A stretch of 51,288 bases of DNA from Reticulitermes lucifugus (taxonomy: Eukaryota > Arthropoda > Insecta > Blattodea > Rhinotermitidae): the NCBI GenBank assembly GCA_026260175.1, contig JAKCWW010001039.1:31636-82923 (forward strand), written 5' to 3'. The notes beneath the pieces are model-generated. The model had not been told where the DNA came from and made no database searches. It saw only the letters and a program-made list of their open reading frames with translations. This document shows, piece after piece, positions 1 through 10,401 of this stretch. Made by a program: the position numbers and the translations under genes. Position 1 is the first letter of the stretch. Each line of letters starts with the position of its first letter.

Positions 1-17
1 AAAAAAAAAAAAAAAAA
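1..17 (+). repeat. Poly-A run at the window edge
   Basis: Seventeen A at the start of the window. It could be the 3' tail of a retroposon lying to the left, which cannot be seen. Confidence 0.5.
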
Positions 18-1467
18 GACTGAGTGATGGCTAAGAAGCTGACGTAATGTGAGTGCATTTCATAACATTGAAGGGAACCTCTTTCAGTAGAGCAGTCAAT
101 GTTGAATAGTATATTTGCTGCCGGTCCGTACAAGCCAAAGCTTTACACATTGAATCTAGGTAAGGCAGTGAATTTTATTTGAAGATATGATGTGAAAATT
201 ATTACTAATTTGCATAAAATTTCTGTAAATATTTTATATGTTTGGATGTTGATATATCAGGTGATATTCCCAATTGTTTGCTTTGGAGAAAAACGTAACT
301 CAGTACGTGTAGAAGAATTTCTCTTTACAAACTGACAGTCGCTTAGTTAATCATGAAATATCCATCCATTTACGGAACCCGAAATTTCATGACCGTAGTC
401 ACAACAGCCCGCCTCTGGTTCCAATCCCAAGCCAGAGAAATGTAGTCCATATTAATGTATCTTATTTTTTAAGTTCACTTTGTTACACTGTATTTGCCTA
501 AGTACAGCAGAATTACTCTTTCCCTCTGGGTTTCCTACTATGCCGTGTGGAGAATTTCATAGCCTGGTAAGCAGTAAGGGATTTTTTAGCCTCATGTCCA
601 ACTAACATGCTGGAGGGTTATACAATGTGTAACGTGATGAGAAAAATTTAAAATAAGTATCTCCAATTTCTCAGTGTAATTGCAATTTCTATTGCTATAG
701 GAGATTAATATAAAAGTACGGGAGAATATAAAACAGAGGCATCAGGAGCAGTCGGGCCATCGGCGACACATCTCTGCATAACTAGTCTAAAATTTGGCAT
801 GATTTGTTTGTTTACTATTGGGCGCAGATTAAAATTAATATACACTTGTCAAGTCTGTTTATAGATAGCATAACAACAACAACAACACACGAGTTCCCTT
901 TGTTATAGCGTAAACCCAAGGGCAGCATTTAAGAACGCCTTCGAAACACACATAGTTTCTTGACCTGTGCTGCCGACTGGCATCAGTTGTCTTGTGACAA
1001 CTTACTGTCCGTTTGGCGCCAGCGGCGCTAACCTCATCTTGGCCTAATGTCAGCAGAACACATCACGGTGTGCGATATTGTCCTTGTCGCGTGTTATTGA
1101 CAAGCAAAAGATTGTCCTTTACACAGCATCTCCTCTCCTAAAAATTTATTTTAACTGACTTAAATTCTAAAGCAGTAGAGGAGAAGAGAAAACAGCTAGG
1201 AATACCAGGAAATTTAATCCGGTTTTGCCAACTCGCTGAGCTCAGTAGCACCTGGAGGTAATCATGCCTGCAGTACAAAGGCACACAGAATTTCATATCG
1301 CAGGAATGATCACATGAATTGTAAATGAGCTTGGATGAGGAGAATATATGCAGAGCTCATGCGGATCTTTAAGATTTTGAGAATGCGCGCTTTGAAAGAC
1401 ACCTTACCTCTCTGGTACTATCTGTATGAATTTACCCACAATTTATACTTTTTTTTAAATTCTGAAC

Positions 1468-1539
1468 GGATGTTACGCTCTGTCGTTTGGTAATATCCCA
1501 GAAGACTTGAATATTCAAGAACATCGCTCTGAGAACTTC
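1468..1539. repeat. Fold-back repeat family, inverted fragment pair
   Basis: The piece 1468-1494 matches the + orientation of a repeat found throughout the window (core ggatgttacgc...tggtaa). Directly abutting it, 1494-1539 matches the opposite orientation (tatcccagaagacttgaa, then tctgagaacttc). The two parts are normally adjacent in one orientation, so this copy has an inversion junction at about 1494. Confidence 0.6.
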
Positions 1540-2445
1540 GCATTCATGTGTGTCTTTGGACAGTAGTGTGCGAAAAAGGAGACACCGAACTGAGGAACAT
1601 GTCGCTTTCTTATTTCACTGTCTCTAGACTTAAACATTCTTTCCCTTTATATAGTATTTGCTGAAAATAAATAGACTTAAGACATAATGGGTGAGTACGT
1701 ATCTGTCTGTCGACGTGATTCGTGTCCGAAATACTGACAAGTTTTCCATTAAATTTATTAATAGATTATCCAAATGTAAATGAGCCGACGAGTATAATTT
1801 TAAGTTTAAAGCCATCAGATATAATGACGTCTATGCGTGAAGCTGAATAACTTTATCAATTTGCTCATAGCGTGTTACCACAACAATTATTCCGCACTTG
1901 AATTATTCGCCACGTTGATATACAGAATTTTAATTGAAATATTCTTCGACATTTAACTAAATGCCTAACAATTATTAACAGTTTATGACAAAATGTGGTG
2001 TGATTCCCTGCGTAATAAAGCTTTTTTACCTGCAATAAATGACATCAAAGTAAATGTTGTATGACAAAATGTAAGGAACATATTAATAGTGATACAGGCG
2101 CGCTCTAAGTGTCCATAGCTTCCACACTTGTAAGCAGTCACGGTCATTTCATGAATATTTCATCAAGTGTACGTGCTTGAATTGGTACATAGGCTACCTG
2201 CACTTAGTTCTCTTCAAATAAATCTCACACCCGTGCCTTACATTACTTGCTCTTAACGCATTCAGTGCCGTGCAGTTAGCATAAGAATTATCTGTTTATC
2301 ATATTCAAATATATTATGGCGAAAACCGTTGGAGATGAGAATTTGAAAAGTTCTGTTTATTTGATCATAAACTGGCGTTAAATTTCTCTAGAACCGTTTT
2401 GTATTCTTCGACACCGTGTGACTATGAATGGAAATCACAGTTACT

Positions 2446-2761
2446 AATACACCAAATTGGGTCGTGGAATGGCTCAGGCGGTTAGTCGCCGGCCTCTTAC
2501 CGCGGTGGACCGGATTCGATTCCGAGTCAGTCCATGTTGGATTTGTGGTGGAGAAAGTGGCACTGGGACAGGTTTTTCCCCTAGTACTTCGGTTTTTCCC
2601 TGTCAGTTTCATTCCACCGGTGCTCCATTACTTGAAAAAACGAAAAACTGATCATCTTCTTAATCATCTTCATCACAGGGTTACACAAAAAGCCTAAAGA
2701 CTGCAGTGCGTTCGTAGCATCTGCTGCGGGGCCCTTCACCACAAAAGCAATACACCAAATT
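2446..2761 (+). mobile_element. SINE family A, complete copy with target-site duplication
   Basis: A 290-bp tRNA-derived SINE at 2459-2748. The head has an A-box-like tggctcaggcggttag and a B-box-like ggattcgattcc. The body shares catgttggatttgtggtgga, caccggtgctccattac and a tail region gtagcatctgctgcgggg with three other copies. It ends in ccacaaaag. A perfect 13-bp direct repeat, aatacaccaaatt, flanks it at 2446-2458 and 2749-2761, proving both ends. Non-autonomous; it would have been mobilised by a LINE. Confidence 0.9.
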
Positions 2762-3267
2762 ACTTTACACATTCATGGTTTTCTTTCTGGACATGCCCTC
2801 TCATCATTGTCGCTTCACTGGTTCGTCTTGAACGGAAGTGCTAACAAGGCTGACTAGAACGTGTCGAAAGATGTGGCTAAGTGTGTATGTTTGTGTATGT
2901 GTTATTATTAATTATAAAACCTAGATTTGTTGTGTAGACGAATGAGAAATATTGTTCTTATGTTAGACTCACTCTTTGGATTGACTCGCAAATGTATTGT
3001 AGGTTCATTAATACTCTGTACGAAAATTCTGATGACGTAACTGTAGTACTGTACTTTGAACGTAACTCGACTGAATAATCTGAAAATTTAGACAAAACCT
3101 TCTATCAGGATTTAATTCCCAGGGCACCACCCTCCAGATTTGGATCCAAATCCTGCATCAAATACAAGTTACCAATTGTGATAATTTTCCCATAAAAGTA
3201 GGCGCTATAAAGTTTATGCAAATGAAAGAGCGAAAATAAATAGTTTGAGAATATGTTAACCCTCTGT

Positions 3268-3467
3268 GATTTCAGGCTTCCGCAGCGGTGTAAATGAGAT
3301 CTTCGCTGCTCTGGGAGTTTATGCAACGTAGATGGTAGTTTGTTGCCGACTTTTCGGGACAACTTATCAGTCCCATCTTCAATGGGATGAGACCGATAGT
3401 TTGTCCCGAAAAGTCGGTAATAAACTACCAGTATACGCTGCGTAAAATCCAAGGAGAACGAAGATCT
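3268..3467. repeat. Fold-back repeat family, long imperfect hairpin copy
   Basis: Starts with gatttcaggcttccgcagcg, shared with 16880. Arms 3318-3365 and 3400-3446 are near-perfect inverted repeats (tggtagtttgttgccgac against gtcggtaataaactacca). A second pair, agatcttcg (3297) with cgaagatct (3459), lies outside, and the loop (3366-3399) is itself partly self-complementary. The - strand reading resembles the arthropod repeat peptide (YYRLFGTNYRSH) that I associate with this family. It is non-coding debris. Confidence 0.75.
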
Positions 3468-4350
3468 ACTAACGTAAATTGACCCTTTACACTGTTTAAA
3501 GTACCACACGAAAACATTTGTCTAATGAAGCTTATGCAGATGAACTACTGTAAGTGAATCACTTTTGAATAAATCCATTCATATATACTCTTTAAAATCG
3601 CACAGAATAAAGGCATATATCACTGTAGGGTCGCCGATACAGTAGTGTATAAGACATTAATATTCACTACATGGTCGTTCTTCTTATCACGTTTACCTAA
3701 AATCGTAACAAACACTTAGGTGTGATTGTGTTTCGTCATACCACGATCCAAGACATACAGAAGGATAAACAGATGAATATCATACGTACTTTAAACTGCG
3801 TTGCTGTCTTATTCCTAAAAAATGTAACATATATGACTTCATAACTTACAGGTCCATGATTTGAATTTGTTATATCACACACAAGATAATCTGTGCCTTA
3901 CGTCTTGCCCGGTACCTAAATGAATCGAGGAAGTAGAAGTTGAAGTAGAAGGATAGAAGAAGAGACGAAAGAGTTTCAAGTACAACTTAGAGGGAGATAT
4001 TCGTGGCAGTGATGCGGATATGCTCATAATGTCCTGCTCTCGTCTCTCCCAAGGACGTTTCCTGTGGACTTACACCAGATGACGCGATGCAGGATAGCAC
4101 TGAGTCACTGGTCACACAGCATTAGATCACAAGTCAGGTGAAGGTCACATATCACTGGAGCCGCTGGCGAGCGGTTGGCCTTAATTGTATGTTCCTTCAA
4201 GATGCAGCACATACCATTGATTTTACAGGGACAATAGAAATATAGACACTGCAGTGCAAGATCTGAGGTTTTCCTTTCGGTGATGATGAAGTTTCTCATC
4301 TTCTGAGACACAAAACCATGTTTATTGGTAAATACGGAAGTTTCGAAGGA

Positions 4351-4416
4351 GACTTTTGCCACAATATTCAGTGACATTTGCCACAATATTCAGTGACTTT
4401 TGCCACAATATTCAGT
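4351..4416 (+). repeat. Three tandem copies of a 22-bp unit
   Basis: The unit gacttttgccacaatattca plus gt occurs at 4351-4372, 4373-4394 (one base different) and 4395-4416, with no spacer. Copies are nearly identical, so the expansion is recent. Open frames on both strands here arise from the repeat. Confidence 0.9.
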
Positions 4417-5589
4417 GTTTTAAGTCCAAATAATGCTGAATATTCAAGCAACAAGCTCTTCCAAAAAGTCGGTAAACTGGTCTTTGCAACTCTTCCCAAC
4501 GTCCAGTTTTGGGAGTCCGCCAGGTGCCAAGTTACGTCAAATGATGATGTACACTCTTATCAACCAGGCGAGGCCGGGCTGACTTTTACATCTTTGCTGT
4601 TTGTCTTCCTTTTGTCTTCTCCTTTCTTGCGCATTTCATTTTGGAAATCATCCATATAACGACGCTGGACAGGTATTATTGCCACGCCACGAGAAGGCGC
4701 GGAATGTATATAGGAGGGACGGGGGGGGGTTACTATAATCATGCTTCTACTAAGTCACTGAACACTGTTCCTGGCGAACAAAGACCCACATCCAAGTCCA
4801 TGTCTGATTTCATTCCTTTATAGTTGGGGAAATTGGACTGATGTTTTCGGGAAAGCGTTTAGCACAAAATCCTTTCTCTCCGCCAGTCCATCCCTGAAGA
4901 CTTCTCGTAGCGTGATCACAATATGCGTGTCAAGGGACTATAATTTACACAGTGTTTCTTGCTTGCAAACTTGCAAAATGAAAAGTAGCATAAATCGTAA
5001 TTAACCTTTTTACCCGCAACCCATTCAATATCACTTGAAGTTGCGACCATTCTGACATCTCTATTCTGAACTCTAGTTCTTTTATAAGGAACGCAATTAG
5101 TTAATCTTGGGATACAGGTTAAAAAGCTGTTATTACAATTGAGAAATTGCTGACGTCACTTCCTCTCCCTCAACCAACTTTGTGCATTTACTGGATTCAT
5201 TCCCAATTTATCCTTAATTTGAAATATTACACGTACAGTCGTGTCGAATTGTGTTTTATGTTCACCGCGCAGACCTTCCTATCGCTTGGCAAAGATTGTC
5301 CTTACCTGTCGTGTTTATATTCGTTACTCCATTATATTTAACCGTACTGATGTGTATTTTTCTACGATTCAATGTAATAGAAAATAAATGTCACTTCCGA
5401 TGAAATCTTCAAACTTTACATGTTACCCTGACTGGTAAAAAGAGGCAATACTAATAAAGTTACCTTTGTGGAAAGTGATTGCCTCAAAACGTAACTAGAC
5501 TTATCCCGTAAAGCTGAACTGCTTCCTACAATGGTGACTCGAGTACCTTATCTGAACAACGCTAATGATACAGCTGAACGCAATAACCG

Positions 5590-5775
5590 AAACCTTGCGA
5601 TGACTCAGGCTACTATTCACTGACCTCTCACTGCGGAGGCCCCGTTTCGATCCCAGGACAGTCCACGTTGTATTTGTGGTGCACAAAGTGACACTGGGAA
5701 AGGCTTTTCTCAGAGTAATTAGATTTTTCCTGTCAGTATGTGTCATCTTGGCTATTGGATGCGTCATTAAATAAA
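5590..5775 (+). mobile_element. SINE family A, diverged copy
   Basis: Retains the B-box (gtttcgatccc), then agtccacgttgtatttgtgg and cactgggaaaggcttttc in the order of the complete copy at 2459. It stops after tgtcagtatgtg and ends in an A-rich tail. It lacks the 3' part of the family. Confidence 0.7.
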
Positions 5776-5984
5776 ACACTTAAACTAGCACTGAAATTAG
5801 TATCACAGCTGCGGTTTTGTGGCCTTCCTTCTTTCGAACTCTGAGCCAGATATTTTACGGAGTCTCAAACAAGCATTTCACGATTTTTCCCACATTTAAC
5901 TTCTCAGGTCGTAAGTCGAAATTCTGTAATTTTTCATTAGGGGCTACAAGACCCCTTAGATTGCCGCCCTGTCCTTAACAGACC

Positions 5985-6106
5985 ATGTACATTAGGCATG
6001 TTATTATGGTTTGTAGAAGTAGCATTATTCCTATTGCTAGGGGGTGTTTTATTTGTGTAAATATTATTCTTGTTAGCATTCTTGTTGTTATTAGTAGCCT
6101 CGTTAT
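5985..6106 (-). pseudogene. ND6: ND6 5' fragment in NUMT
   Basis: Read on the - strand from an ATA start at 6106-6104 with the invertebrate mitochondrial code, this gives about 40 residues of the hydrophobic N-terminus of NADH dehydrogenase subunit 6, including the recognisable block QMKHPLAMGMMLLLQT. It begins 2 bp after tRNA-Pro, as in insect mitochondria. The similarity is lost near 5985, and an in-frame TAA follows at 5977-5975, so the remaining three quarters of the gene is absent. Confidence 0.8.
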
Positions 6107-6108
6107 AT

Positions 6109-6177
6109 CAGGGGGTATTTTATTTAAAATGTTAGTTTTGGGGGATTAATGAAATGGTGTGTTATGCCTTTCCTCTA
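6109..6177 (+). pseudogene. trnP: tRNA-Pro (TGG) copy in NUMT
   Basis: A cloverleaf-like 69-nt segment in the expected mitochondrial place. The acceptor strands CAGGGGG and TCCTCTA pair at six of seven positions (with G-T pairs), and the first pair is mismatched, a sign of decay. A TTTT/AAAA D-arm and an anticodon stem TTAGT/ATTAA surround a TTTGGGG loop giving TGG. It is very unlikely to be expressed from the nucleus. Confidence 0.75.
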
Positions 6178-6179
6178 AA

Positions 6180-6243
6180 GTTTTAAAAGTTTAGTCCTTA
6201 TATTTGGTTTACAAGACCAATATTTTTATTAAATTATTAAAAC
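6180..6243 (-). pseudogene. trnT: tRNA-Thr (TGT) copy in NUMT
   Basis: A 64-nt mitochondrial tRNA on the - strand. The acceptor stem GTTTTAA/TTAAAAC pairs perfectly over seven pairs. The anticodon stem TTGGT/ACCAA encloses the loop CTTGTAA with anticodon TGT (complement ACA at 6211-6213). It lies immediately before ND4L, as in insect mitochondria. The structure is still fully foldable. Confidence 0.85.
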
Positions 6244-6248
6244 TTGTA

Positions 6249-6530
6249 ATGTCAATGTGGTTTTATCTTTTTGTTCTTTATTTTTGTGGTATTTGGACGT
6301 TTTCTTCTAGCCGTAAGCACTTATTGGTTACTTTATTGAGATTGGAGTTTATTGTTTTGGTTCTTTATCTTTCAGCTTATTTTTATTTGTGCGGGTTGAA
6401 TTATAGTTTATTTTTTGTTGTTTATTTTTTGGTTTTTTCTGTTTGTGAAGGCTCTTTGGGTTTATCAATTTTGGTTTCTCGTAGTCATGGTAATGATTAT
6501 TTTCGTTCTTATAGTGTTCTTCAATGTCAA
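6249..6530 (+). pseudogene. ND4L: ND4L copy in NUMT (stop codon lost)
   Basis: Full-length copy of NADH dehydrogenase subunit 4L, 93 codons from ATG at 6249 to the Cys codon at 6525. Family landmarks are SSRKHLLVTLL, then LEF (AGA reads as Ser in the mitochondrial code), VFSVCEGSLGLSILVS, SHGNDYF and the terminal LQC. The position of the normal TAA stop (6528-6530) is CAA here, so the standard-code frame runs on to 6557. The segment between ILVS and HGNDYF looks about two residues short compared with the insect family. It has no internal frameshift, so the transfer appears fairly recent. Confidence 0.92.
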
Positions 6531-6600
6531 GGTTTCTCTGTTTTTTGTTCTTTTTAACCCCTTTGTGTGTTTTTCCTGGTTCTTGGTGATTGATAACTAG
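6524..6600 (+). pseudogene. ND4: ND4 5' fragment in NUMT
   Basis: Starts at ATG 6524, overlapping the end of ND4L by seven bases, the overlap typical of insect mitochondria. The frame gives MSRFLCFLFFLTPLCVF then PGSWWL when TGA is read as Trp, like the hydrophobic N-terminus of ND4. Similarity fades near 6600, where the insertion ends. Confidence 0.75.
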
Positions 6601-7589
6601 ACCAGTGCCAAGCCAATTCAGGAGACACAAAAGCAAATTGCAAGATAACATTAATATAAACATTAAATAGATAGTATACCAGAATATGTTTCAGTGATTC
6701 ATTTGACTGGGCATGGAGTTTTGTAAAACAATAATGGTCTTTTGGCTTCCGTAAAAAAATGAGAAATTTCTTAGGCAGCTAAGTGACTTTCAACTTTACA
6801 AGAAGGAAGGGCTCTGCTCCATGGAGTTAACTGATAGAATTACAGTACAGTAACCTATAGTGATATATTTTAACATTGAATTCGTTCGTAACATTAAACT
6901 TGCAGAGGGAATTATTTCAATGACATGCTGATAGAAGTTACTGTCTCTATATACTTCACTTAACATACGACTGTAGAGGGGCATTTTAAAACAGGGGCTT
7001 TTGTACACAAATCATGCCATCTAACTCTTGAACGATAAACACAGACAGTCGTATGTTATAGACGCCATATAAGTTAAGTTGTAAGCATTCTTAAATAAAT
7101 CCTCTACGCATACGAAGCGTCACATAAAGCTTTATGTGCTTGAAGGTTAACCTCCACTATACCCAGCTCATAAGATCGAGGCTCTGCTAGCCATGTCATT
7201 GTGTATGCTCACTAGGGAAGTAGTTTTATAGTTACCTGAACGTAATTCTGAAAATACCGTGGTACTAAAGCATGGATATTGCATCTGATGTGGAGAAAAT
7301 GGCACTACAAAATTGCAGGTTTCGTGAAATTAGGGCTGGTTTTTGAGTTCTAATTTCGTTTTCAAAATTTCAGTCGCTTTAAATGCCGCGGATGAGCCAA
7401 GCAAAAACCTGACAAAAATGTTAAGGTCCAGTGCTAACTATATATACGACTTGCTGTAAAGTTTAAAATCTCTGCATTTCGTCAGAACAGTGTACGTGTT
7501 TCTTATGATTCTAAGAATGAACTGCGACTAGGCCCTCTTGGTCGAAATATCGTCAACTAACAATTTCATAATGCAGATGGAGGTTGTTG

Positions 7590-7854
7590 TCTGTGAGTGC
7601 CCCCCCCCATGGCTCGACACCCCCTAGTGGGCCAAGGCTTTCTCATTGTCGAATTTTCACTACGATCACACTAAGACACACCACATTCGGTAGGACTCCC
7701 CTGGACGCGTGATCAGCCCGACTCAGAGACCTGTCCCTAACAAAACACGACACTCACAAGGCACACATCCATTCGCCCGGCGGGATTCGAACCCGCAATC
7801 CCATAAGGCGAGCGGCAGCAGACCTACGCCTTAGACTGCTCGGCCTCTGTGAGT
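7590..7854 (-). mobile_element. SINE family C, copy with target-site duplication
   Basis: tRNA-derived SINE on the - strand. Its head (near 7845) reads like a class II (Ser/Leu-type) tRNA, ggccgagcagtctaagg, followed by the B-box gggttcgaatccc. The + strand shows catggctcgac, ctagtgggcc, gacacaccacattcggtagg and acgcgtgatcagcccgac, shared with the copies at 15839, 19178 and 49339. The repeat tctgtgagt (7590-7598 and 7846-7854) flanks it as a 9-bp duplication. A run of C replaces the usual T-rich end. Confidence 0.85.
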
Positions 7855-8027
7855 TAGGAAGTAAAACATACAGAGTGTTTCATAAGATGTGGACACAACT
7901 GTAGGAGCTAATTTCCTGGTCTTTGTGATCAAAATTTCATATAAACAAGTGTCGGATTTTGAACAGTTACAGAGTTACGACCGTTTCAAACTTAGAATGA
8001 AAGGTGAGGATTACTGACAATACATGG

Positions 8028-8050
8028 AATAATAATAATAATAATAATAA
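8028..8050 (+). repeat. (AAT)n microsatellite
   Basis: About seven uninterrupted AAT units. Confidence 0.9.
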
Positions 8051-8094
8051 GCACATTATCTTATAAGTTTAACGTCTAAATTTAACTTCACGAA

Positions 8095-8295
8095 GGAGGC
8101 TGCCTTTAATTTGCACTGACCTCAAAAGTCCCGCCCTCTGCCGCAACGCACGTCGCCGCTCTCTCGTGAATAGCGCCCGTGAAAATGCAGAGATAAGCCT
8201 GCCATCTGTTTACGTCCACCACCAGCTGCTCGCGGTCGCGACGCGTATAGGGCCACTTAATGAGTCACGCGGTTCACTGCAGTGCGTTTACGAGA
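8095..8295. promoter_or_regulatory. CpG-rich patch upstream of the first visible ADAMTS exon (candidate only)
   Basis: This 200-bp stretch has many CpG dinucleotides (for example gctcgcggtcgcgacgcg near 8228 and cgcacgtcgccgc near 8146) in an otherwise AT-rich region, 370 bp before the exon acceptor. It could be an alternative promoter or enhancer, or just a less decayed repeat. No initiator or TATA box was convincingly identified. Confidence 0.2.
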
Positions 8296-8662
8296 ATTAA
8301 AGTAACCGTTGAGAATAGGATCCTCGTTGATAGGAACTTTTTTTATCGCCAAGACGTAGGAAATAATCACAATTCATGAAGCATCCTGTTTAAACACATA
8401 ATTTAGATGAACTTCAGTGTCATTCCACCAGTGCTGCGTAGTCATCATTTTCACTGCTCTGTTAATAAGGACAAGCGGGCGAAACCTGAAAACCTTCTTA
8501 AAGAGCAATGCAGTTCCCGAAATTTGGAAATTAATAAGAAAATTATTTTCGTTATTTAGCTCGTCAAAGGATTAATCATACGACTATATGATTTCTTTCG
8601 TTGTCTCACGGGCCAGGAGCCGACAAAATAATTACCTTATAAACTTTTCTGTTTTGTTACAG

Positions 8663-9063
8663 GTCTGTATACTTTAAATATCGGAGAATACGAATTAGTT
8701 ATACCGAAGAAGGTGAAAGAAGACGGCCAGTTTTTGTCACATGATCTAACCCATCACTTCGTAAACGATGAGGAAGAATTAGGTGCCAACAACACTAGTG
8801 GGGGCAGCAGGAAAAAGAGGAGCTTCGAAGCTGTGGTTAGCTATCATATCCCGGTCGGAATGTTGGGGCATGAACAGCCCCTCCATCTGGAGTTGTGGCC
8901 CAGCAGGGACTTCCTTGCTCCTGGGATCGTGGTGGAGCGACGTGCAGACCTCTCGGCGCCCAGGAGGTCACCGCCTTCCGTACGTGCGACTCATTGCCAT
9001 TACCAGGGTACCATCCGCGGGCAACCCGGCTCACAGGTTGCAGTTTCAGCGTGCGACGGTCTG
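8663..9063 (+). CDS. ADAMTS: ADAMTS-family metalloprotease, internal exon (prodomain, N-terminal part)
   Basis: Encodes 133 codons of the prodomain of a secreted ADAMTS zinc metalloprotease, which keeps the enzyme latent during secretion. The frame is open throughout. Visible family landmarks in order are YELVIPKKV, then FLSHDLTHHF, a basic RKKR at 8809-8820, LHLELWPSRDFLAPG, CHYQGTIRGQPGSQVAV and SACDGL. The two cysteines (CHYQG, SACDG) are those conserved in ADAMTS prodomains. Overlapping N-glycosylation sequons (NNTS) lie at 8788-8799. The exon is bounded by a pyrimidine-rich acceptor (tttctgttttgttacag, ending 8662) and a gtgagt donor at 9064. The first two bases complete a split codon, so the preceding intron is phase 1; the exon ends in phase 0. 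The in-frame GTG at 8713 is not a start. The signal-peptide exon must lie upstream, probably outside the window. Family assignment is secure; the exact orthologue is not. Confidence 0.92.
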
Positions 9064-10401
9064 GTGAGTATCTTCACATGCGACAAAGTAGTCAGCCACA
9101 AACCAGTCTGATCCTATAACAGTACAGTTGATAATGTGAAAGTGCAGTAATGTACATATCTGTGTATTTGCTGACAAGTGTAAGTGTTACTTAAGTAGAT
9201 ACAAAAATATTACAATGAATAGACACACAGAAGTCGTGCCTTTCTAAAAGAAGAATATGTTTCTTACCTAGACAGCTCCCTAGCATGTATACAGAGATCA
9301 TACTATTGCCACATTCTTCCTTGTGTCAGAGATCTGATGAGGTTTTCTCAGCGGTGACGATGGATAATACTAATATTAATGAAGATTTGTTTATTCGGGG
9401 ACACGACGCTGCAGCCCTGGGTAACGGTTTCCCCACTTCTCGAACTTTTCAGTCAGTTTTCTGCAGGACATCTTTTTCTGATAAAATAAATACATTTTTA
9501 AATGGACTAAATGATATCAAAAATATTAATTATTTGTTTTACCTTCTTCGGCTAAGTAATTTTGACCTATTGCTGTCATTTCCAAATACTGTAATGCTGA
9601 AATTTGTCCTGACTAATAAGGATTTAGCCCCTCTTCTTATTCTGACTTTGTCCTGAATTCTACTTATAAGACATACATAAACTTACTACGACATGTGCCT
9701 CTCCTTTCATTCCCAAATATTACTGAAATTTTTCAAGGTTTAGAGAGTGTGTTCCGATTTTTCCCTGCATTGAAATGCCAAGACATCAGTAGACACTATA
9801 CTCAGTTTCCTGTGCCGTTACATCTGGAGCATCTTTCTACCCGAAATTTAGTATAGTTCCTGTTTAAGAATTAATTCTTAATCAAAAGAGACACGCGCGT
9901 TAATAATATTTAAATAAAGAACGCCTATGAACAAGTGCATGTTTTGCAGTGTTTTGTCTGTTCCAATATCACTTTCGTATATCAACCAGTCTACGGGATG
10001 TTTGGCCATTCCGTCTGCTGTATACTTCTGCTATTTCCTTAACATAATTTCCTTTAGTCTAGCACATATATTGGATATATTCTATTCTTCATTTTGGTTA
10101 AAAACCGCTACGGTTTGGAAGCTGGCTCTATTTACTATCAGCCACAAGCATGATTCTTTCTGCACTGAGTCCATTTTATTTCGGAGATAGAGATTAGTTC
10201 CTTCTTATGAACCCAACAAAGTAGGTGTCATACTTTACCTAATAATAAAGCAGATCCAGGTTCCAAAACGCCTCTTTCAACTGAAACGCCTAGACGGAAA
10301 ATAATAAATTCTTCAATTTAGCAACATACGTGTAGTCATACATGTTTAAAGTTTCATTTTATTTTGAACATTTGCATACATGTTAACGTTATAAAACCTT
10401 G

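Larger units (their letters stand above)
5985..6600 (+). pseudogene. NUMT: nuclear copy of mitochondrial ND6-trnP-trnT-ND4L-ND4
   Basis: About 600 bp of mitochondrial DNA inserted in nuclear sequence. In order it holds the 5' part of ND6 (antisense), tRNA-Pro (sense), tRNA-Thr (antisense), complete ND4L (sense) and the start of ND4 (sense). This is the reverse complement of the standard insect mitochondrial order ND4-ND4L-trnT-trnP-ND6. The segment is strikingly T/G-rich on the + strand, as expected for the minority strand carrying ND4L. Both ends lose mitochondrial similarity abruptly (near 5985 and near 6600) into ordinary repeat-rich DNA, so it is an insertion and not a mitochondrial contig. 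The boundaries are approximate, and no target duplication was seen. Confidence 0.9.
1..8662 (+). other. Sequence upstream of the first visible exon, probably the 3' part of the preceding intron
   Basis: The first exon at 8663 begins in phase 1 after a good acceptor, so the sequence before it should be intronic if no exon is hidden here. No start codon with a signal-peptide-like frame splicing to it was recognised. Apart from the repeats, the NUMT and the CpG-rich patch listed separately, the stretches 18-1467, 1540-2445, 2762-3267, 3468-4350, 4417-5589, 6601-7589 and 7855-8094 hold AT-rich sequence with only short shadow frames. An (AAC)n run sits at about 872-886. The sequence at 7862-7990 reads like an ancient interspersed repeat but was not identified. 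Confidence 0.6.

Noticed and set aside
4351-4416. CRISPR-like direct repeats
   Set aside because: Units abut without spacers and the DNA is eukaryotic.
4378-4659. 93-codon frame
   Set aside because: Starts inside the 22-bp tandem repeat; no recognisable domain.
4726-4736. G-run as a quadruplex
   Set aside because: A single G tract (also near 37332 and 35045) without the three further tracts needed.
9285-9656. 123-codon open frame downstream of the first exon
   Set aside because: No family similarity, no splice logic with the ADAMTS frame, AT-rich low-complexity second half. A fragment (FSAVTM) hints at repeat debris.
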